Below, piece after piece: positions 51,921-62,406 of a stretch of 64,000 nt of DNA. How positions within the stretch are numbered: the stretch's first letter is position 1; every line of letters begins with the position of its first letter. The translations under genes and the position numbers were made by a program. Location: assembly GCF_002355435.1 (NCBI RefSeq), contig NZ_AP017313.1, forward strand, positions 5,518,001 to 5,582,000, in the 5' to 3' direction. The notes under the pieces are model-generated. The model was not told where the DNA came from. It did not search any database and saw only the letters and a list, made by a program, of their open reading frames with translations. Source of the stretch: Mucilaginibacter gotjawali (lineage in GTDB: Bacteria; Bacteroidota; Bacteroidia; Sphingobacteriales; Sphingobacteriaceae).

Positions 51921-52811
51921 TTGCCCATCCAATCGTTTCGTTTTAATAAAACCCGCCTTGCGCCAACGCCAAGCGGTTTTTTGCACCTGGGTAACATTTT
52001 GTCTTTTATTATTACCGCAACCCTGGCAAGGAAAACGGGCGCCAAAATATTATTGAGGATAGATGACCTGGACCAGTTGCGGGTAAATCAATCCTTTATC
52101 AGGGACGTTTTTGATTCACTTAATTTTTTGGAGATCCCATGGGATGAAGGCCCGCGTGATAGCGCTGCATTTGAATCCGGCTATTCACAAATTCATAGGA
52201 TGGGGCTTTATGAAGAGGCCCTCCGGCAACTGGCCGGTGACGGGAAAGTTTTTGCCTGCACCTGCTCCCGAAAACAATTGATAAATACGGGCAAATGCAG
52301 CTGCATTAACCTGCAGATCCCGCTGGATTTTGAAAACGCAGCCTGGAGGCTGATTACGGATAATAAGCAATTGGCCATTAAAAGTATTACAGGCGAAGGT
52401 ATCCCAACTGAATTGCCGGTTGAAATGCGGAATTTTATAGTAAAGAAAAAGGACGGGTTCCCTGCTTACCAGCTTACCTCGGTAATTGACGATCTTTTTT
52501 ATGGAATCGACCTGGTAATCCGGGGTGAAGACCTGTGGACATCAACAATTGCCCAGCATCAACTTGCGATTGCTTTGGGGAAAGATCAATTCGCCGGACT
52601 CGCATTCTGCCATCATCCCTTGTTAAAAGCGCCAAATGGCTTGAAACTGTCCAAATCTTCAGGCGCCACCTCAATAAAATACCTGCGCGAAAACGGTAAA
52701 ACTCCTGCTGATATTTGTATGCTCATCGCTGCAAACCTCAACCTTAACGAAACAGTAAATAGCTGGCAAGAGCTTGGTAAAATTTTGACCAGGGATATTT
52801 TTGACCGCTAA
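51921..52811 (+). CDS. glutamyl-Q tRNA(Asp) synthetase-like protein
   Basis: This 296-residue protein is the short catalytic core of a class Ib glutamyl-tRNA synthetase without the anticodon domain. It has a HIGH-like PTPSGFLHLGN, a cysteine cluster (CTCSRKQLINTGKCSC) for zinc and a KLSKSSG motif. This matches GluQRS enzymes that glutamylate queuosine of tRNA(Asp). The start is TTG 51921, as no ATG precedes the first strand. Confidence 0.9.
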   Translation: MPIQSFRFNKTRLAPTPSGFLHLGNILSFIITATLARKTGAKILLRIDDLDQLRVNQSFIRDVFDSLNFLEIPWDEGPRDSAAFESGYSQIHRMGLYEEALRQLAGDGKVFACTCSRKQLINTGKCSCINLQIPLDFENAAWRLITDNKQLAIKSITGEGIPTELPVEMRNFIVKKKDGFPAYQLTSVIDDLFYGIDLVIRGEDLWTSTIAQHQLAIALGKDQFAGLAFCHHPLLKAPNGLKLSKSSGATSIKYLRENGKTPADICMLIAANLNLNETVNSWQELGKILTRDIFDR

Positions 52812-52953
52812 CGGCGGACTTTTTAAAACAAACTTTTTTCGCTACCTCATTCCCGTACTTCGGCCGAAGTTGATGACCAAATAATAACGTTCGTTTTTCT
52901 GTAACACAGGCATTTTCCCAATCCGCTCAACCTGGCTGCATAAATAGTATCTG

Positions 52954-55900
52954 CTATCGAAGTACCGTCACATATCCCGACAAAACGTGCTGCCCGTCAA
53001 AGTGGGGATTGATGACATAGTAATAAACGCCCGTCGGTACCGGCTTTCCATTTATCGTACCATCCCATGCTTTTGGATAACCAATTGAATGAAATACCTT
53101 TTGGCCGTAGCGGTCAAATATATCCACGGTAGCATTTATATAGGCAATCAACCCGGTTATTTCCCAATAGTCATTAATCCCATCGCCATTAGGCGTAAAA
53201 GTATTATTGATCTTTAATATGGGCGCCACTTTTACAAAAACAGTATCCTGGGCAATACAGCCCCTTATATCAGTTACTGTTAAAGTATACCTGCGATCGA
53301 CGGTGCCGGTAACCACCGGATTTTTCAAGGTGATATCGTTAATATCAATATTGGGCGACCATTGGTACTTTACATTAGGGTCGCTTACTGTAGGGTTTAA
53401 AGTTATAGTAGATCCGGTTAAAACATACACCGTTCCGCCTGCAAAAACCGTAGGTGGGGGGATGAAATTTATTTTCATTTCATCGGTAGCGATATAACAT
53501 TGTCCCGGGTTATTCGCAGTTAAAACCAGGGTAACTGATCCATTTTTAATATCGGCAGCCGATGGCGCATAAGTGGTATTTAACTGCCCCGGGGCGCTAA
53601 ATGTACCTGTTCCTTTTGAACTCCATGTACCCCCGCCCGGTATGGTAATTGTACCGGCTACCGGTATATTTGCATCCTGCGAACAAACATCCTGGTCAGG
53701 GCCGGCATTTACTGCCGGAAGCGGGCCAAAGCTCACTGTCATAGAGCTGGAAGAAACACTGCAGTTGGCGCTGGTTGAGGCTAAAGTAAGCACTACCGAA
53801 CCCGCTGCCTTATCTGCGGCCGAAGGCAGGTACTGGGCCTGTAAATTGGTGGCTGACGGCGAAAAAGTACCGGTACCGGCAGTACGCCATATACCTGTAC
53901 CCGTGCCTCCTGTTATGGTGCCCTGCAATATGATATTGGGAGCCACAATACAAACCAACTGGTCGGGGCCTGCGTTGGCTACCGGCGCGTCATTCACCGT
54001 CACAACGGTTTGTACCGGGTTGCTGGTGCAACCTTTGTAAGTGAACACCATGGAGTATGCCCCGGCAGCGCTTTGCGTAACGTTGGCAATATTCGGGTTT
54101 TGGTCGGCGGAGGTAAACCCGTTCGGGCCTGTCCATGCATAGGTGGCGCCGGGTAGCGGGGTTGCAGTTAAAGTTATCGTACTGCCAACACAAACCGGTG
54201 TATTACTTGAAACGCTTACTACCGGCAATGCCGGGTTAACGGTTGCCGTGTATTTAAAAGGCACTCCAGGGCATCCGTTTCCGGTTGGTGTTATCAAATA
54301 AACTACATCAACCGGATTAGGCGTCGTATTAATCAATGATTCAGTTATTGTACCACCCGTTTGATTATTTACGGCCGGGTTACTTATTCCTGCCACCGCG
54401 GCCCTGCTCCAGCTATAGGTGGCAGCGGGCTCATTTGAAGTGATCACATAATTTTGCGGCACCCCGGTGCATGCTCCCCCGGTCGGCGAACTACTTATTA
54501 CAGGACCAGAGTCAAAAGTTATTGTCACGGGGCTGGTAGAAATAGTACAATTATCTTTACTTGTAGAGGTCAAAGTAAGCACTACCGACCCGGCAGCCTT
54601 ATCCGCGGCTGAAGGTGTGTATTTCGCCTGCAGGTTGTCTGATTTAGAAAAAGTACCGGTCCCGGCAGTAGTCCAGATACCTGTTGTGGTACCACCTGTC
54701 ACACTTCCGTTTAACGAAACAACCGGGGAACCAATACATACCGTTTGGTTAGGGCCTGCATTTGCCACAGGAAGCTGGTCGATATTAACCACCACCGGAA
54801 AAGGGATGCTTGAACAACCTTTAACTGTAAATGTCATGGAATAAACACCGGCATCGGCATTGGTAACATTGGTAATATCCGGATTTTGTTTGGTGGAGGT
54901 GTAGCCGTTCGGGCCTGTCCACAAGTAGGTGGCGCCGTTTACCGGCGGGGTGCTTAAATGTATTGTACTGCCTATACAAACAGGCGAATTGCTGGTAGCC
55001 ACCGCTACCGGCAACGGAGGGTTTACACTTACAGTATATCTGAAGGGTGTACCCGGACAGCCGTTTGCAATAGGTGTGATTATATACACAACGCCAATTG
55101 TACTGAACGTTGTATTAATCAAGGTTTCGTCTATAGTGCTTTTCGTTTGGTTTGAAACTGCCGGGTTACTTATCCCGGCCACTGCCGCGCGGCTCCAGTT
55201 AAAAGTAGCTGAAGGTATATTTGATGTTAATACATACCCCTGCGGCGAACCGGTACAAGCAATTCCCGCCGAAGCGCTGGTGACTACCGCTTGCGGATAA
55301 ACCGTCATGACCATGCTCGTTGGGGCGCCTGGGCAAGTTGCCGTGGCAAAATTAAAATTATACGTTACATCAATAGGGGCATTTGTTATATTAAATAAAA
55401 CTTCCCTGATGGTTGTTGCAGTTTGGCCGGAAACTGCCGCGTTGCTGATGCCCGGCACTGCTGCCCGGCTCCAGGAGAAGGCCGCTACCGGCACATTAAA
55501 CGTTACTGCATAAGCTGCTGTATTATTGTCACATACGGTAGCCGTTAGTGGGCTGATAACTGCAGGCGTTGGATAGACAGTAACCACATAGTTTAATGGC
55601 GGCCCTGAGCAAGCGCCGGAAATTGGCGTTATTACATAAGTTACGTTAACGGCGTTTATGCTTGTATTGATAAGTGTTTCTGCGATCGTCGAAGTGACTT
55701 GATTATTGACTGCCGGGTTACTTATGCCGGGTACTGCGGCCCTGCTCCAGCTAAAAGTCGCTGTTGGCACGTCAGACGTAATGGTATAATTCTGTGGCAC
55801 CCCGCTGCAAATAACCCCTTTGCCACCGCTTGTTATATTTGGCACCTGGGTTACGGTAACGTCAACCCGGGTGCGGGCGCTTATACACCCGTTAACTGTT

Positions 55901-58900
55901 GTTTGAACGAAGTAAGAAGCAGGGGCATTCAAAGCAGGAGTAGTATATGTATTTGTATTCCATAACAGGTTACCGCCGATGGCTGCGTCATACCATTGGT
56001 AGGTACCCGCCGATCCGCTTGCAGTAAGTGTTGCTCCTGAGCCTATGCATGTCTGCGCGGGTGCAGCTATCGGTGCAGCCGGTACGGCATTAACAGTTAC
56101 GGTAACCGCAGTGCGGTTGCTTGTTACCCCGTTAACGGTGGTTTGTACGTAATAGGTAACGTTAGCATTCAAAACAGGGGTTGTAAAATTTGGCCCGGTT
56201 GAAAGCAAAGTACCTGCAACCGCCGCGTCATACCATTGGTAGGTGCCGCCGGGTGCAGTCGCGGATAATGTTGCACTGCTGCCGGCACAATCATTAATAC
56301 TTTGCACTGTAGGGCTGGCCGGCAACGGGCTGAAATTAATAGTAACAGAAGAGGACACAGGGCCGCACGGTCCCGGCGGATCAGTAGATGTTAAGGTAAG
56401 CCTGGCAACGGTTTCGCCCGGGCCGGGTGTATATACAGCATTTGGCAGTGCCGGATTGGAAAAGGAGCCGGTACCTCCGGACCAAGCGCCTGTCGTAATA
56501 CCGCCGATAATACTACCGGCCAGCTGAACCTTGCTTCCCGACGGAACAACTTGGTTGGGACCTGCGTTAACAAGCGCCGAGGGGTTGATGGTTACATTGA
56601 ACGTTGCACTACTTGCCGGGCAGGCTGCACCAAAGCCAACGATGGTATTTGTAATTGTATAATTACCCGGCGCACTTTTACTGAGGTCTATTTCTCCCGT
56701 GCTCGTATTTACAAAAACCAATCCGGCAGGCGATGAACTGAAGGAACCACCTGCCGACCCTACCGGGGAAACAGGCAAGGGATTTACACCAAACTGGCAA
56801 AAAGGCTGATTATAAGAAAAAGATGCACTCAATGCTACTCCGATCACAATTTTAGCAGAAGTTACACCGGCACAGGCTCCGTTTCCGGCAAAGGATACGG
56901 TATATGTACCAGGCACGCTGCCTGCTACATTAATTTCGCCTGTAGCAGTACTTACAAATACCAACCCGGCAGGTGCGGCACTGAAGACCCCTCCATTGGG
57001 GTTATTTATTACGGGGGTTTGATTTGCCCCCGAAGAACAAAATGTACCCGAAGAATATTGAAATTGCGGATCAAATAATGTAGTTATAGAAACAGTAACA
57101 GCTACCCGCTGACTGGTACATTGCCCTAATGTGCTTTCTGCATAGTAGGTTGTATTTGCTTTTAATGCGGGTGTCTTATAGGTATTGCCGCTTGCCAGCA
57201 AATTACCCCCGGCAGGGGCGTCATACCACTTTACGGTTCCGGTTGCGCCTGTGGCAGTTAAAATTGCCGGGGTACCGGGACATACCGATACCGGGTTTAA
57301 AGTTGGCGCTACAGGTGAGGGGTTTACCGTAACCTTAACCGCAGTACGTGCACTGGTACAAGTTGCCGTAGTTGATTCCACATAATACGTAGTAGTGGCG
57401 GCTAAAGCCGGGGTAACAAATGCCTGGGTTGTCGCCAATAGATTTCCGCCGGCCGCCTGGTCGTACCAGGAATAACCACCCGGTGAGCCAGAAGCAGAAA
57501 GCGTGGCAGGGCTCCCCGCACAAATTGAGGTGGCCTGCGCCGTGGGCGCAGCTAGCGCGGGGGTTACTGTAACTGTAACTGCAACCCTGGGGCTCACGCA
57601 TCCCCCAATAGTGTTTTGCACATAATAAGTAGTGGTGTTAACCAGTGGCGGAGTTGTAAAACCGGCACCGGATGCCAGCAGCTTTCCGGCAACTGCCGCA
57701 CTATACCATTGATAAGTACCTCCCTGCGAAGTTGCAGTTAAAGTTGCTGTTGATCCTGAACAAATTACCGCCCCTCCGGCTGTCGGAGCCGCAACCTGCG
57801 GGCTTACTATTACATTTATGGCAGACCGGGTGCTTATACAACCTAAGTTGTTGGCCTCTATATAATAAGTGGTTGAATTACTTAAAACCGGCGTGGTGAA
57901 AGTAGCGCCTGTTGCCAGCAGATTGCCGCCTGTCGGGGCATCGTACCAGTCAAAACTTGCAGCTCCCGATCCTTTGGCGGTTAAAGTAACACTGCTTTGG
58001 TAACAGGTGTTAACCGTTTGTGATATAGGAGGAGCAGGGGGCGAATTAACGGTTACAAGCACCTTAACACGCGGACTTTCGCAAGTATTTATTGCCGTAG
58101 ATACATAATAAGCGGTGTTTACAAATAACGGAGGCGTAGTATAATCCGGACTCGAAATTAATGGAGTACCACCCGCCGGCGTATTGTACCAGTTAAATAT
58201 GCCGCCATTTGCACTGGCATGCAGGTTAGCTGACGACCCTGAGCAAACTGATACATTTGCAGCTGTAGGCGCCTGGGGCACGGGGGTTACTGTTACTGTA
58301 ACCGAAGTGGGATTACTTTCACATCCGTTGGCGGTTGAAGTAACGTAGTAGGTGGTATTAATGTTTAATGCAGGCGTTGTAAAAGTAGTCCCCGTGGCCA
58401 ATGGTGTGCCGTTTGGCGCATTATACCATGTTAGCGTGCCGTTGCCGCTTGCTGTTAAAATGGCGGCATTGCCCGCGCAAACCTGCACGCCGGCTGCTAC
58501 CGGCTTAACGGGTAAACTCACACCCACCGCCGTCCGTGGACTGGTACACCCCCCGATAGTTGTTTCCACAAAAAAAACCGTTGTAGCGTTGATAGGAGGC
58601 GTAGTAAAGGTAGCACCGCTGGCTAAAAAATTCCCTCCTGAAGGAGCATCATACCATTGATAATTGCCGCCCGGCGCAGTTGCCTTAAGTACGGCCGGGG
58701 TATTGGCGCAAACCGTTACCCCGCTGGCCGTTGGTGCGTTTGGTGTAGTAGTAACTGCAATAGTTATGCTTTTTTTTACCGGCGGGCAGCCTGCGCTTTT
58801 ATCACTTACGGTTACCGTATATGTACCGGCTTTATTAACAGCGATGGAGGAAGTTGTTTCGCCTGTATTCCATATGTAAGTAAAAGGCGCTGTTCCGCCT

Positions 58901-59043
58901 GATGTTGTTGCGGTAAGTGTTACATTATATCCTGAACAAATACTTGGAGCCGACTGATTTATGCTAACGTTTAAAGTGCATGGCTGCGCATATCCCTTTA
59001 TTCCGAGTAATAAAAACAAATATAATAATACACGTATTTTCAT
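52954..59043 (-). CDS. giant Ig-repeat surface protein with CHU_C gliding-motility domain
   Basis: From ATG 59043 this is a 2029-residue protein with a signal peptide ending GYAQ. More than fifteen Ig-like repeats of about 80 residues follow (units like SVCSGSSANLHA...GGTPL...TTYYV...TVT), and further on PKD-like and Ig repeats with the C-rich GVICSGVPQNY motif. It ends in a CHU_C domain (NGDGINDYWEI, VDIFDRYGQKVFHS, YYVINPHFDG) for type IX secretion and cell-surface attachment. It probably works as an adhesin or matrix protein. Repeat number may vary between strains. The longer start at 59091 lies before the signal peptide and is unlikely. Confidence 0.9.
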   Translation of the reverse strand: MKIRVLLYLFLLLGIKGYAQPCTLNVSINQSAPSICSGYNVTLTATTSGGTAPFTYIWNTGETTSSIAVNKAGTYTVTVSDKSAGCPPVKKSITIAVTTTPNAPTASGVTVCANTPAVLKATAPGGNYQWYDAPSGGNFLASGATFTTPPINATTVFFVETTIGGCTSPRTAVGVSLPVKPVAAGVQVCAGNAAILTASGNGTLTWYNAPNGTPLATGTTFTTPALNINTTYYVTSTANGCESNPTSVTVTVTPVPQAPTAANVSVCSGSSANLHASANGGIFNWYNTPAGGTPLISSPDYTTPPLFVNTAYYVSTAINTCESPRVKVLVTVNSPPAPPISQTVNTCYQSSVTLTAKGSGAASFDWYDAPTGGNLLATGATFTTPVLSNSTTYYIEANNLGCISTRSAINVIVSPQVAAPTAGGAVICSGSTATLTATSQGGTYQWYSAAVAGKLLASGAGFTTPPLVNTTTYYVQNTIGGCVSPRVAVTVTVTPALAAPTAQATSICAGSPATLSASGSPGGYSWYDQAAGGNLLATTQAFVTPALAATTTYYVESTTATCTSARTAVKVTVNPSPVAPTLNPVSVCPGTPAILTATGATGTVKWYDAPAGGNLLASGNTYKTPALKANTTYYAESTLGQCTSQRVAVTVSITTLFDPQFQYSSGTFCSSGANQTPVINNPNGGVFSAAPAGLVFVSTATGEINVAGSVPGTYTVSFAGNGACAGVTSAKIVIGVALSASFSYNQPFCQFGVNPLPVSPVGSAGGSFSSSPAGLVFVNTSTGEIDLSKSAPGNYTITNTIVGFGAACPASSATFNVTINPSALVNAGPNQVVPSGSKVQLAGSIIGGITTGAWSGGTGSFSNPALPNAVYTPGPGETVARLTLTSTDPPGPCGPVSSSVTINFSPLPASPTVQSINDCAGSSATLSATAPGGTYQWYDAAVAGTLLSTGPNFTTPVLNANVTYYVQTTVNGVTSNRTAVTVTVNAVPAAPIAAPAQTCIGSGATLTASGSAGTYQWYDAAIGGNLLWNTNTYTTPALNAPASYFVQTTVNGCISARTRVDVTVTQVPNITSGGKGVICSGVPQNYTITSDVPTATFSWSRAAVPGISNPAVNNQVTSTIAETLINTSINAVNVTYVITPISGACSGPPLNYVVTVYPTPAVISPLTATVCDNNTAAYAVTFNVPVAAFSWSRAAVPGISNAAVSGQTATTIREVLFNITNAPIDVTYNFNFATATCPGAPTSMVMTVYPQAVVTSASAGIACTGSPQGYVLTSNIPSATFNWSRAAVAGISNPAVSNQTKSTIDETLINTTFSTIGVVYIITPIANGCPGTPFRYTVSVNPPLPVAVATSNSPVCIGSTIHLSTPPVNGATYLWTGPNGYTSTKQNPDITNVTNADAGVYSMTFTVKGCSSIPFPVVVNIDQLPVANAGPNQTVCIGSPVVSLNGSVTGGTTTGIWTTAGTGTFSKSDNLQAKYTPSAADKAAGSVVLTLTSTSKDNCTISTSPVTITFDSGPVISSSPTGGACTGVPQNYVITSNEPAATYSWSRAAVAGISNPAVNNQTGGTITESLINTTPNPVDVVYLITPTGNGCPGVPFKYTATVNPALPVVSVSSNTPVCVGSTITLTATPLPGATYAWTGPNGFTSADQNPNIANVTQSAAGAYSMVFTYKGCTSNPVQTVVTVNDAPVANAGPDQLVCIVAPNIILQGTITGGTGTGIWRTAGTGTFSPSATNLQAQYLPSAADKAAGSVVLTLASTSANCSVSSSSMTVSFGPLPAVNAGPDQDVCSQDANIPVAGTITIPGGGTWSSKGTGTFSAPGQLNTTYAPSAADIKNGSVTLVLTANNPGQCYIATDEMKINFIPPPTVFAGGTVYVLTGSTITLNPTVSDPNVKYQWSPNIDINDITLKNPVVTGTVDRRYTLTVTDIRGCIAQDTVFVKVAPILKINNTFTPNGDGINDYWEITGLIAYINATVDIFDRYGQKVFHSIGYPKAWDGTINGKPVPTGVYYYVINPHFDGQHVLSGYVTVLR

Positions 59044-59488
59044 AAACCTCAGCGGGTTTTTTAAAATGTTTTTCAATAATATACTCGTCAAAAAAAAAGC
59101 GATGAATTTTTCTTTCGACGGGTATTTTTCATTTCAGCCTTCGGTAGATAATAGCAGTAACAGGCCTTACAACTGTAAAGCTACCATTTTAACGTAAAAA
59201 CCAGGAAAAATGTTCAGGTATTAAAAAAATGATTCTCCGGCAGGAAATACCTTTTTTGTTAAATAACAATTGAATAATAGCGTCTTGAAGAAAAAAAAGT
59301 TATAAACTGAATTTTTGGCGTACCCTACAATAAACTTATGATACCCATAAATAATTTGTTTTTTAATATTTAATTTGGCAAAATAAACCCGCTGATAAAA
59401 TTTACCGGTTGATAACTCCTGTACGCCTGCAAACATTTTGCAGCGGGCTAAACAAACTTTAGAAGATCTGCTACTAAAATTATTTTTT
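59044..59488. other. intergenic region between divergent surface genes
   Basis: This AT-rich 445-bp gap separates the CHU_C gene and the esterase gene. It must contain both promoters, but no confident element was identified. Confidence 0.5.
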
Positions 59489-61453
59489 ATGCGACTATTA
59501 ATTGCCACCACTTTGATATTATGCACTTTCCTCAGGGGCCTGGCACAAGTTACGCCTTCAGGGATATTTTCCGACCACATGGTGTTGCAAAGGGGGCAGG
59601 ATATTCCTGTTTGGGGGCGGGCCGCAACAAAAACAAAGGTAAAAGTAACTATCGACGGACAATCGGCCAGTGCAACGGCTAATGAAAAAGGAGCATGGAA
59701 AACGATATTAAAACCGATGATAGCAGGCGGCCCTTATGTGATGACTATTTCTTCAGGAAAAGAAACGTTGGTTTATCACGATGTAATGGTTGGCGAGGTT
59801 TGGATCTGTTCGGGCCAATCAAACATGGAGTTCCAATTAAGGAATGCCCTGGGATATAACTTTGAACAAAAAAATGCTCCCTCACAAACCATCCGGCAGT
59901 TCAGGGTTACCGATAAAATGAGCCTTCAGCCTGAAACCGATATAAAGGAAGGCAATTGGGTAAAAGCAGATACTAATACCGTTGGAGATTTTACCGCCGT
60001 GGGGTATTTTTTTGCCAAACAATTGAGTAAACAATTAAATGTTACCGTAGGCTTAATTTACAGCAATTGGGGTGGAACACTTGCAGAGGACTGGATCAGC
60101 AAGGAAGCCATGTTGAATTCGCCTGAGTTGGGCGAAGCTGCAAAAAACATTCCCGATACCTGGGATGGGGTAAAACAAAGGATAGATAAACAATTAAAAG
60201 ATTGGGCTTATAACAAAAAACAGGTTACCAATTATTCAGCTGAGCAGCTTGCCGGCGAGCCGGCCGCTTTTTTTGGCGACTGGCAAAAAGCAAGCGCCCC
60301 TGCATCATGGGAATGGACCGGCAAATTATATTCCTACCGCGGCGAGGGCTTTATGCAGCATACAGTCAAACTCGACAGCAGCTATGTGGCCCGCCACTCT
60401 GTGCTTAGTTTAGGACAAACTGATGCTGACCTGGAGTTGTATGTTAATGGTAAATTGATAAAAAAAGGCGCTTCATCGGGCAATTTCCAACTCGACCTGC
60501 CAGCCGGAACCTGGAAACCGGGCGATAACAGTGTGTTGATCAATTTGCAATCCCGGCAAAAAAACCCATCGTGGTTTGGGATGGGTTTAACCGGCGGCGC
60601 TAATGACCTGTACGTCCGTTTTGCAGATACGACCATTAACCTGGCTGATAATAACTGGTATGTGATGCCCGATTTGAGCAAGCCATATCATTTTGATTTT
60701 TTACCAAATAATACTGCTTTTTCGCTATATAACGCAATGATCAGCCCCTTAATACCCTATGCAATAGCAGGTGTTATTTGGTACCAGGGGGAATCAAATG
60801 CTGATAAAGCTTTCCAATACCGCACAACTTTTCCGCTGCTGATTACCGATTGGAGAAGTAAATGGAACAGGGATTTTCCTTTCCTGTTTGTTCAGCTATC
60901 CTCATTTGGCGGTATGCAAAACAGCAACATTGGCAGCAACTGGGCCGAACTAAGAGAAGCACAAACAATGACGTTGCAATTGCCGAATACCGGCATGGCA
61001 GTAACAACCGACATCGGCGATGCGCTAAATATACATCCCCGGGATAAAGCGGACGTGGGCTTAAGACTTGCCAGCAAAGCGTTGACCATGGTATATCATT
61101 TACAAGGCTTTGCGGAAAGCCCTTTGTATACTTCGGCTGACTTTTCGGCGGGATATGCTATTGTTAACTTTAAAAATGCAGTCAACGGGCTGATGGCAAA
61201 AGACAAATATGGATATATTAAAGGATTTGAACTTGCCGGGGCCGATCATAAGTTTTATTATGCCCAGGCGGGTATCATTGATGGCGGCAAAGTTAAAGTT
61301 TGGTGCAGCCAGGTACCGAAGCCGGTGGCAGTTCGTTATGCCTGGACAGATGCGCCAATTGAAGCAAACCTATACAACATGGAAGGCTTTCCGGTTGGCC
61401 CGTTTCGCTCAGATAGCTGGAAGGGGACAACAGAAGGTAAAAAATTTGAATAA
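59489..61453 (+). CDS. sialate O-acetylesterase family protein
   Basis: From ATG 59489 this is a 654-residue exported esterase with a signal peptide ending RGLAQ. It has the SGNH/SASA nucleophile motif CSGQSNMEF (Ser near residue 106), a central jelly-roll-like insert and the late IHPRDK catalytic His segment. Such enzymes remove O-acetyl groups from sialic acid or from plant polysaccharides such as xylan. No sialidase or xylanase is adjacent. The upstream in-frame start at 59438 precedes the signal peptide and is not used here. Confidence 0.9.
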   Translation: MRLLIATTLILCTFLRGLAQVTPSGIFSDHMVLQRGQDIPVWGRAATKTKVKVTIDGQSASATANEKGAWKTILKPMIAGGPYVMTISSGKETLVYHDVMVGEVWICSGQSNMEFQLRNALGYNFEQKNAPSQTIRQFRVTDKMSLQPETDIKEGNWVKADTNTVGDFTAVGYFFAKQLSKQLNVTVGLIYSNWGGTLAEDWISKEAMLNSPELGEAAKNIPDTWDGVKQRIDKQLKDWAYNKKQVTNYSAEQLAGEPAAFFGDWQKASAPASWEWTGKLYSYRGEGFMQHTVKLDSSYVARHSVLSLGQTDADLELYVNGKLIKKGASSGNFQLDLPAGTWKPGDNSVLINLQSRQKNPSWFGMGLTGGANDLYVRFADTTINLADNNWYVMPDLSKPYHFDFLPNNTAFSLYNAMISPLIPYAIAGVIWYQGESNADKAFQYRTTFPLLITDWRSKWNRDFPFLFVQLSSFGGMQNSNIGSNWAELREAQTMTLQLPNTGMAVTTDIGDALNIHPRDKADVGLRLASKALTMVYHLQGFAESPLYTSADFSAGYAIVNFKNAVNGLMAKDKYGYIKGFELAGADHKFYYAQAGIIDGGKVKVWCSQVPKPVAVRYAWTDAPIEANLYNMEGFPVGPFRSDSWKGTTEGKKFE

Positions 61454-61593
61454 GTATAATTATGAGGCGAAATATATTTAATATTTCTCCTCATAATTGC
61501 TTTTGTGCGACATATTAACAAATGTTATTTAAACAACTAAAATTTAACCGCACATAAATACAGCGAATTGTAATATTAATGTAACTTTATCGA

Positions 61594-61625
61594 CCGTCAG
61601 CAAACAGCAGCTGCCGGTTTTTTTA
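61594..61625 (+). terminator. terminator-like hairpin after the esterase gene
   Basis: CCGTCAGC/GCTGCCGG (one mismatch) followed by a run of seven or eight T lies in the 310-bp gap after the esterase gene. The rest of that gap is AT-rich without further signal. Confidence 0.55.
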
Positions 61626-61763
61626 TGATTTTAGTTATTAAATTTTTTACCTTTTGATACGCTTTTATCATATTTTAAGTTTAATAGAACACGAATAAAA
61701 AAGATAATTTAAACACTGCGTGATTTTTACTGTTATTTAAAACACCCCCCGGAAAATTTGTTC

Positions 61764-62384
61764 ATGAAAAAAAATTGTTTCATCCTATGTTTATTCCTTC
61801 TTTGGTTTACACAGGCCATGGGCCAGGGAAATTGGGAATTAAAAAAAGATGAAGACGGAATTGCAGTTTATACCCGTAAACCGGCAAAGGGCAATTTAAA
61901 AGAATTGCGGGTAGTATGCGAGCTGGAAGCCACTAAGACCCAACTGATCAACACCCTGCAAAATATCGGAGATTATAATAGCTGGGTTTATTCGAACAAA
62001 AAATCAGAAATTATTAAAACGGTAAACCCGATGAATATTATTTATTATTCACAATCCCGTTTACCTTGGCCCATAAAAGACCGCGACCTGATTGTTCAAC
62101 TTACCATTGCCCCGGGCCAGGATGCTTTAAATATCCAGGCAAAAAGCCTCCCCGATTACCTGCCAAAAGAAAAAGATTACGTGCGTGTGCCCTACTCGTT
62201 AGCGGTATGGAAAGTAACCCAAACCCCGGCAAATAAATTAAAGGTTGATTATACTTTTAGCGTAGACCCAGGCGGAAGTATCCCTGCATGGCTGGTAAAT
62301 GCTACCATAACGGTAGGCCCGTATAACTCATTTTACAAACTTCGCGAAATATTAAGGGCCCAGAAAAGTCCCGTGATCAATTAA
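61764..62384 (+). CDS. START-domain lipid-binding protein, exported
   Basis: From ATG 61764 this is a 206-residue protein with a signal peptide ending AMGQG, followed by one START/SRPBCC-type domain (about 22-200). Typical elements are GIAVYTRKP, YNSWVYSNKKSEII, LPWPIKDRDLIVQ and DPGGSIPAWLVN, as in eukaryote-like START domains that carry lipids. It is probably periplasmic. It is convergent with the beta-lactamase-fold gene. Confidence 0.9.
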   Translation: MKKNCFILCLFLLWFTQAMGQGNWELKKDEDGIAVYTRKPAKGNLKELRVVCELEATKTQLINTLQNIGDYNSWVYSNKKSEIIKTVNPMNIIYYSQSRLPWPIKDRDLIVQLTIAPGQDALNIQAKSLPDYLPKEKDYVRVPYSLAVWKVTQTPANKLKVDYTFSVDPGGSIPAWLVNATITVGPYNSFYKLREILRAQKSPVIN

Positions 62385-62406
62385 GAAACATTTCTATTTC
62401 ATTGGC

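Noticed and set aside
54000..58900. Several long plus-strand frames in the giant repeat gene
   Set aside because: They are antisense shadows produced by the repeated, low-stop composition of the Ig-repeat gene.
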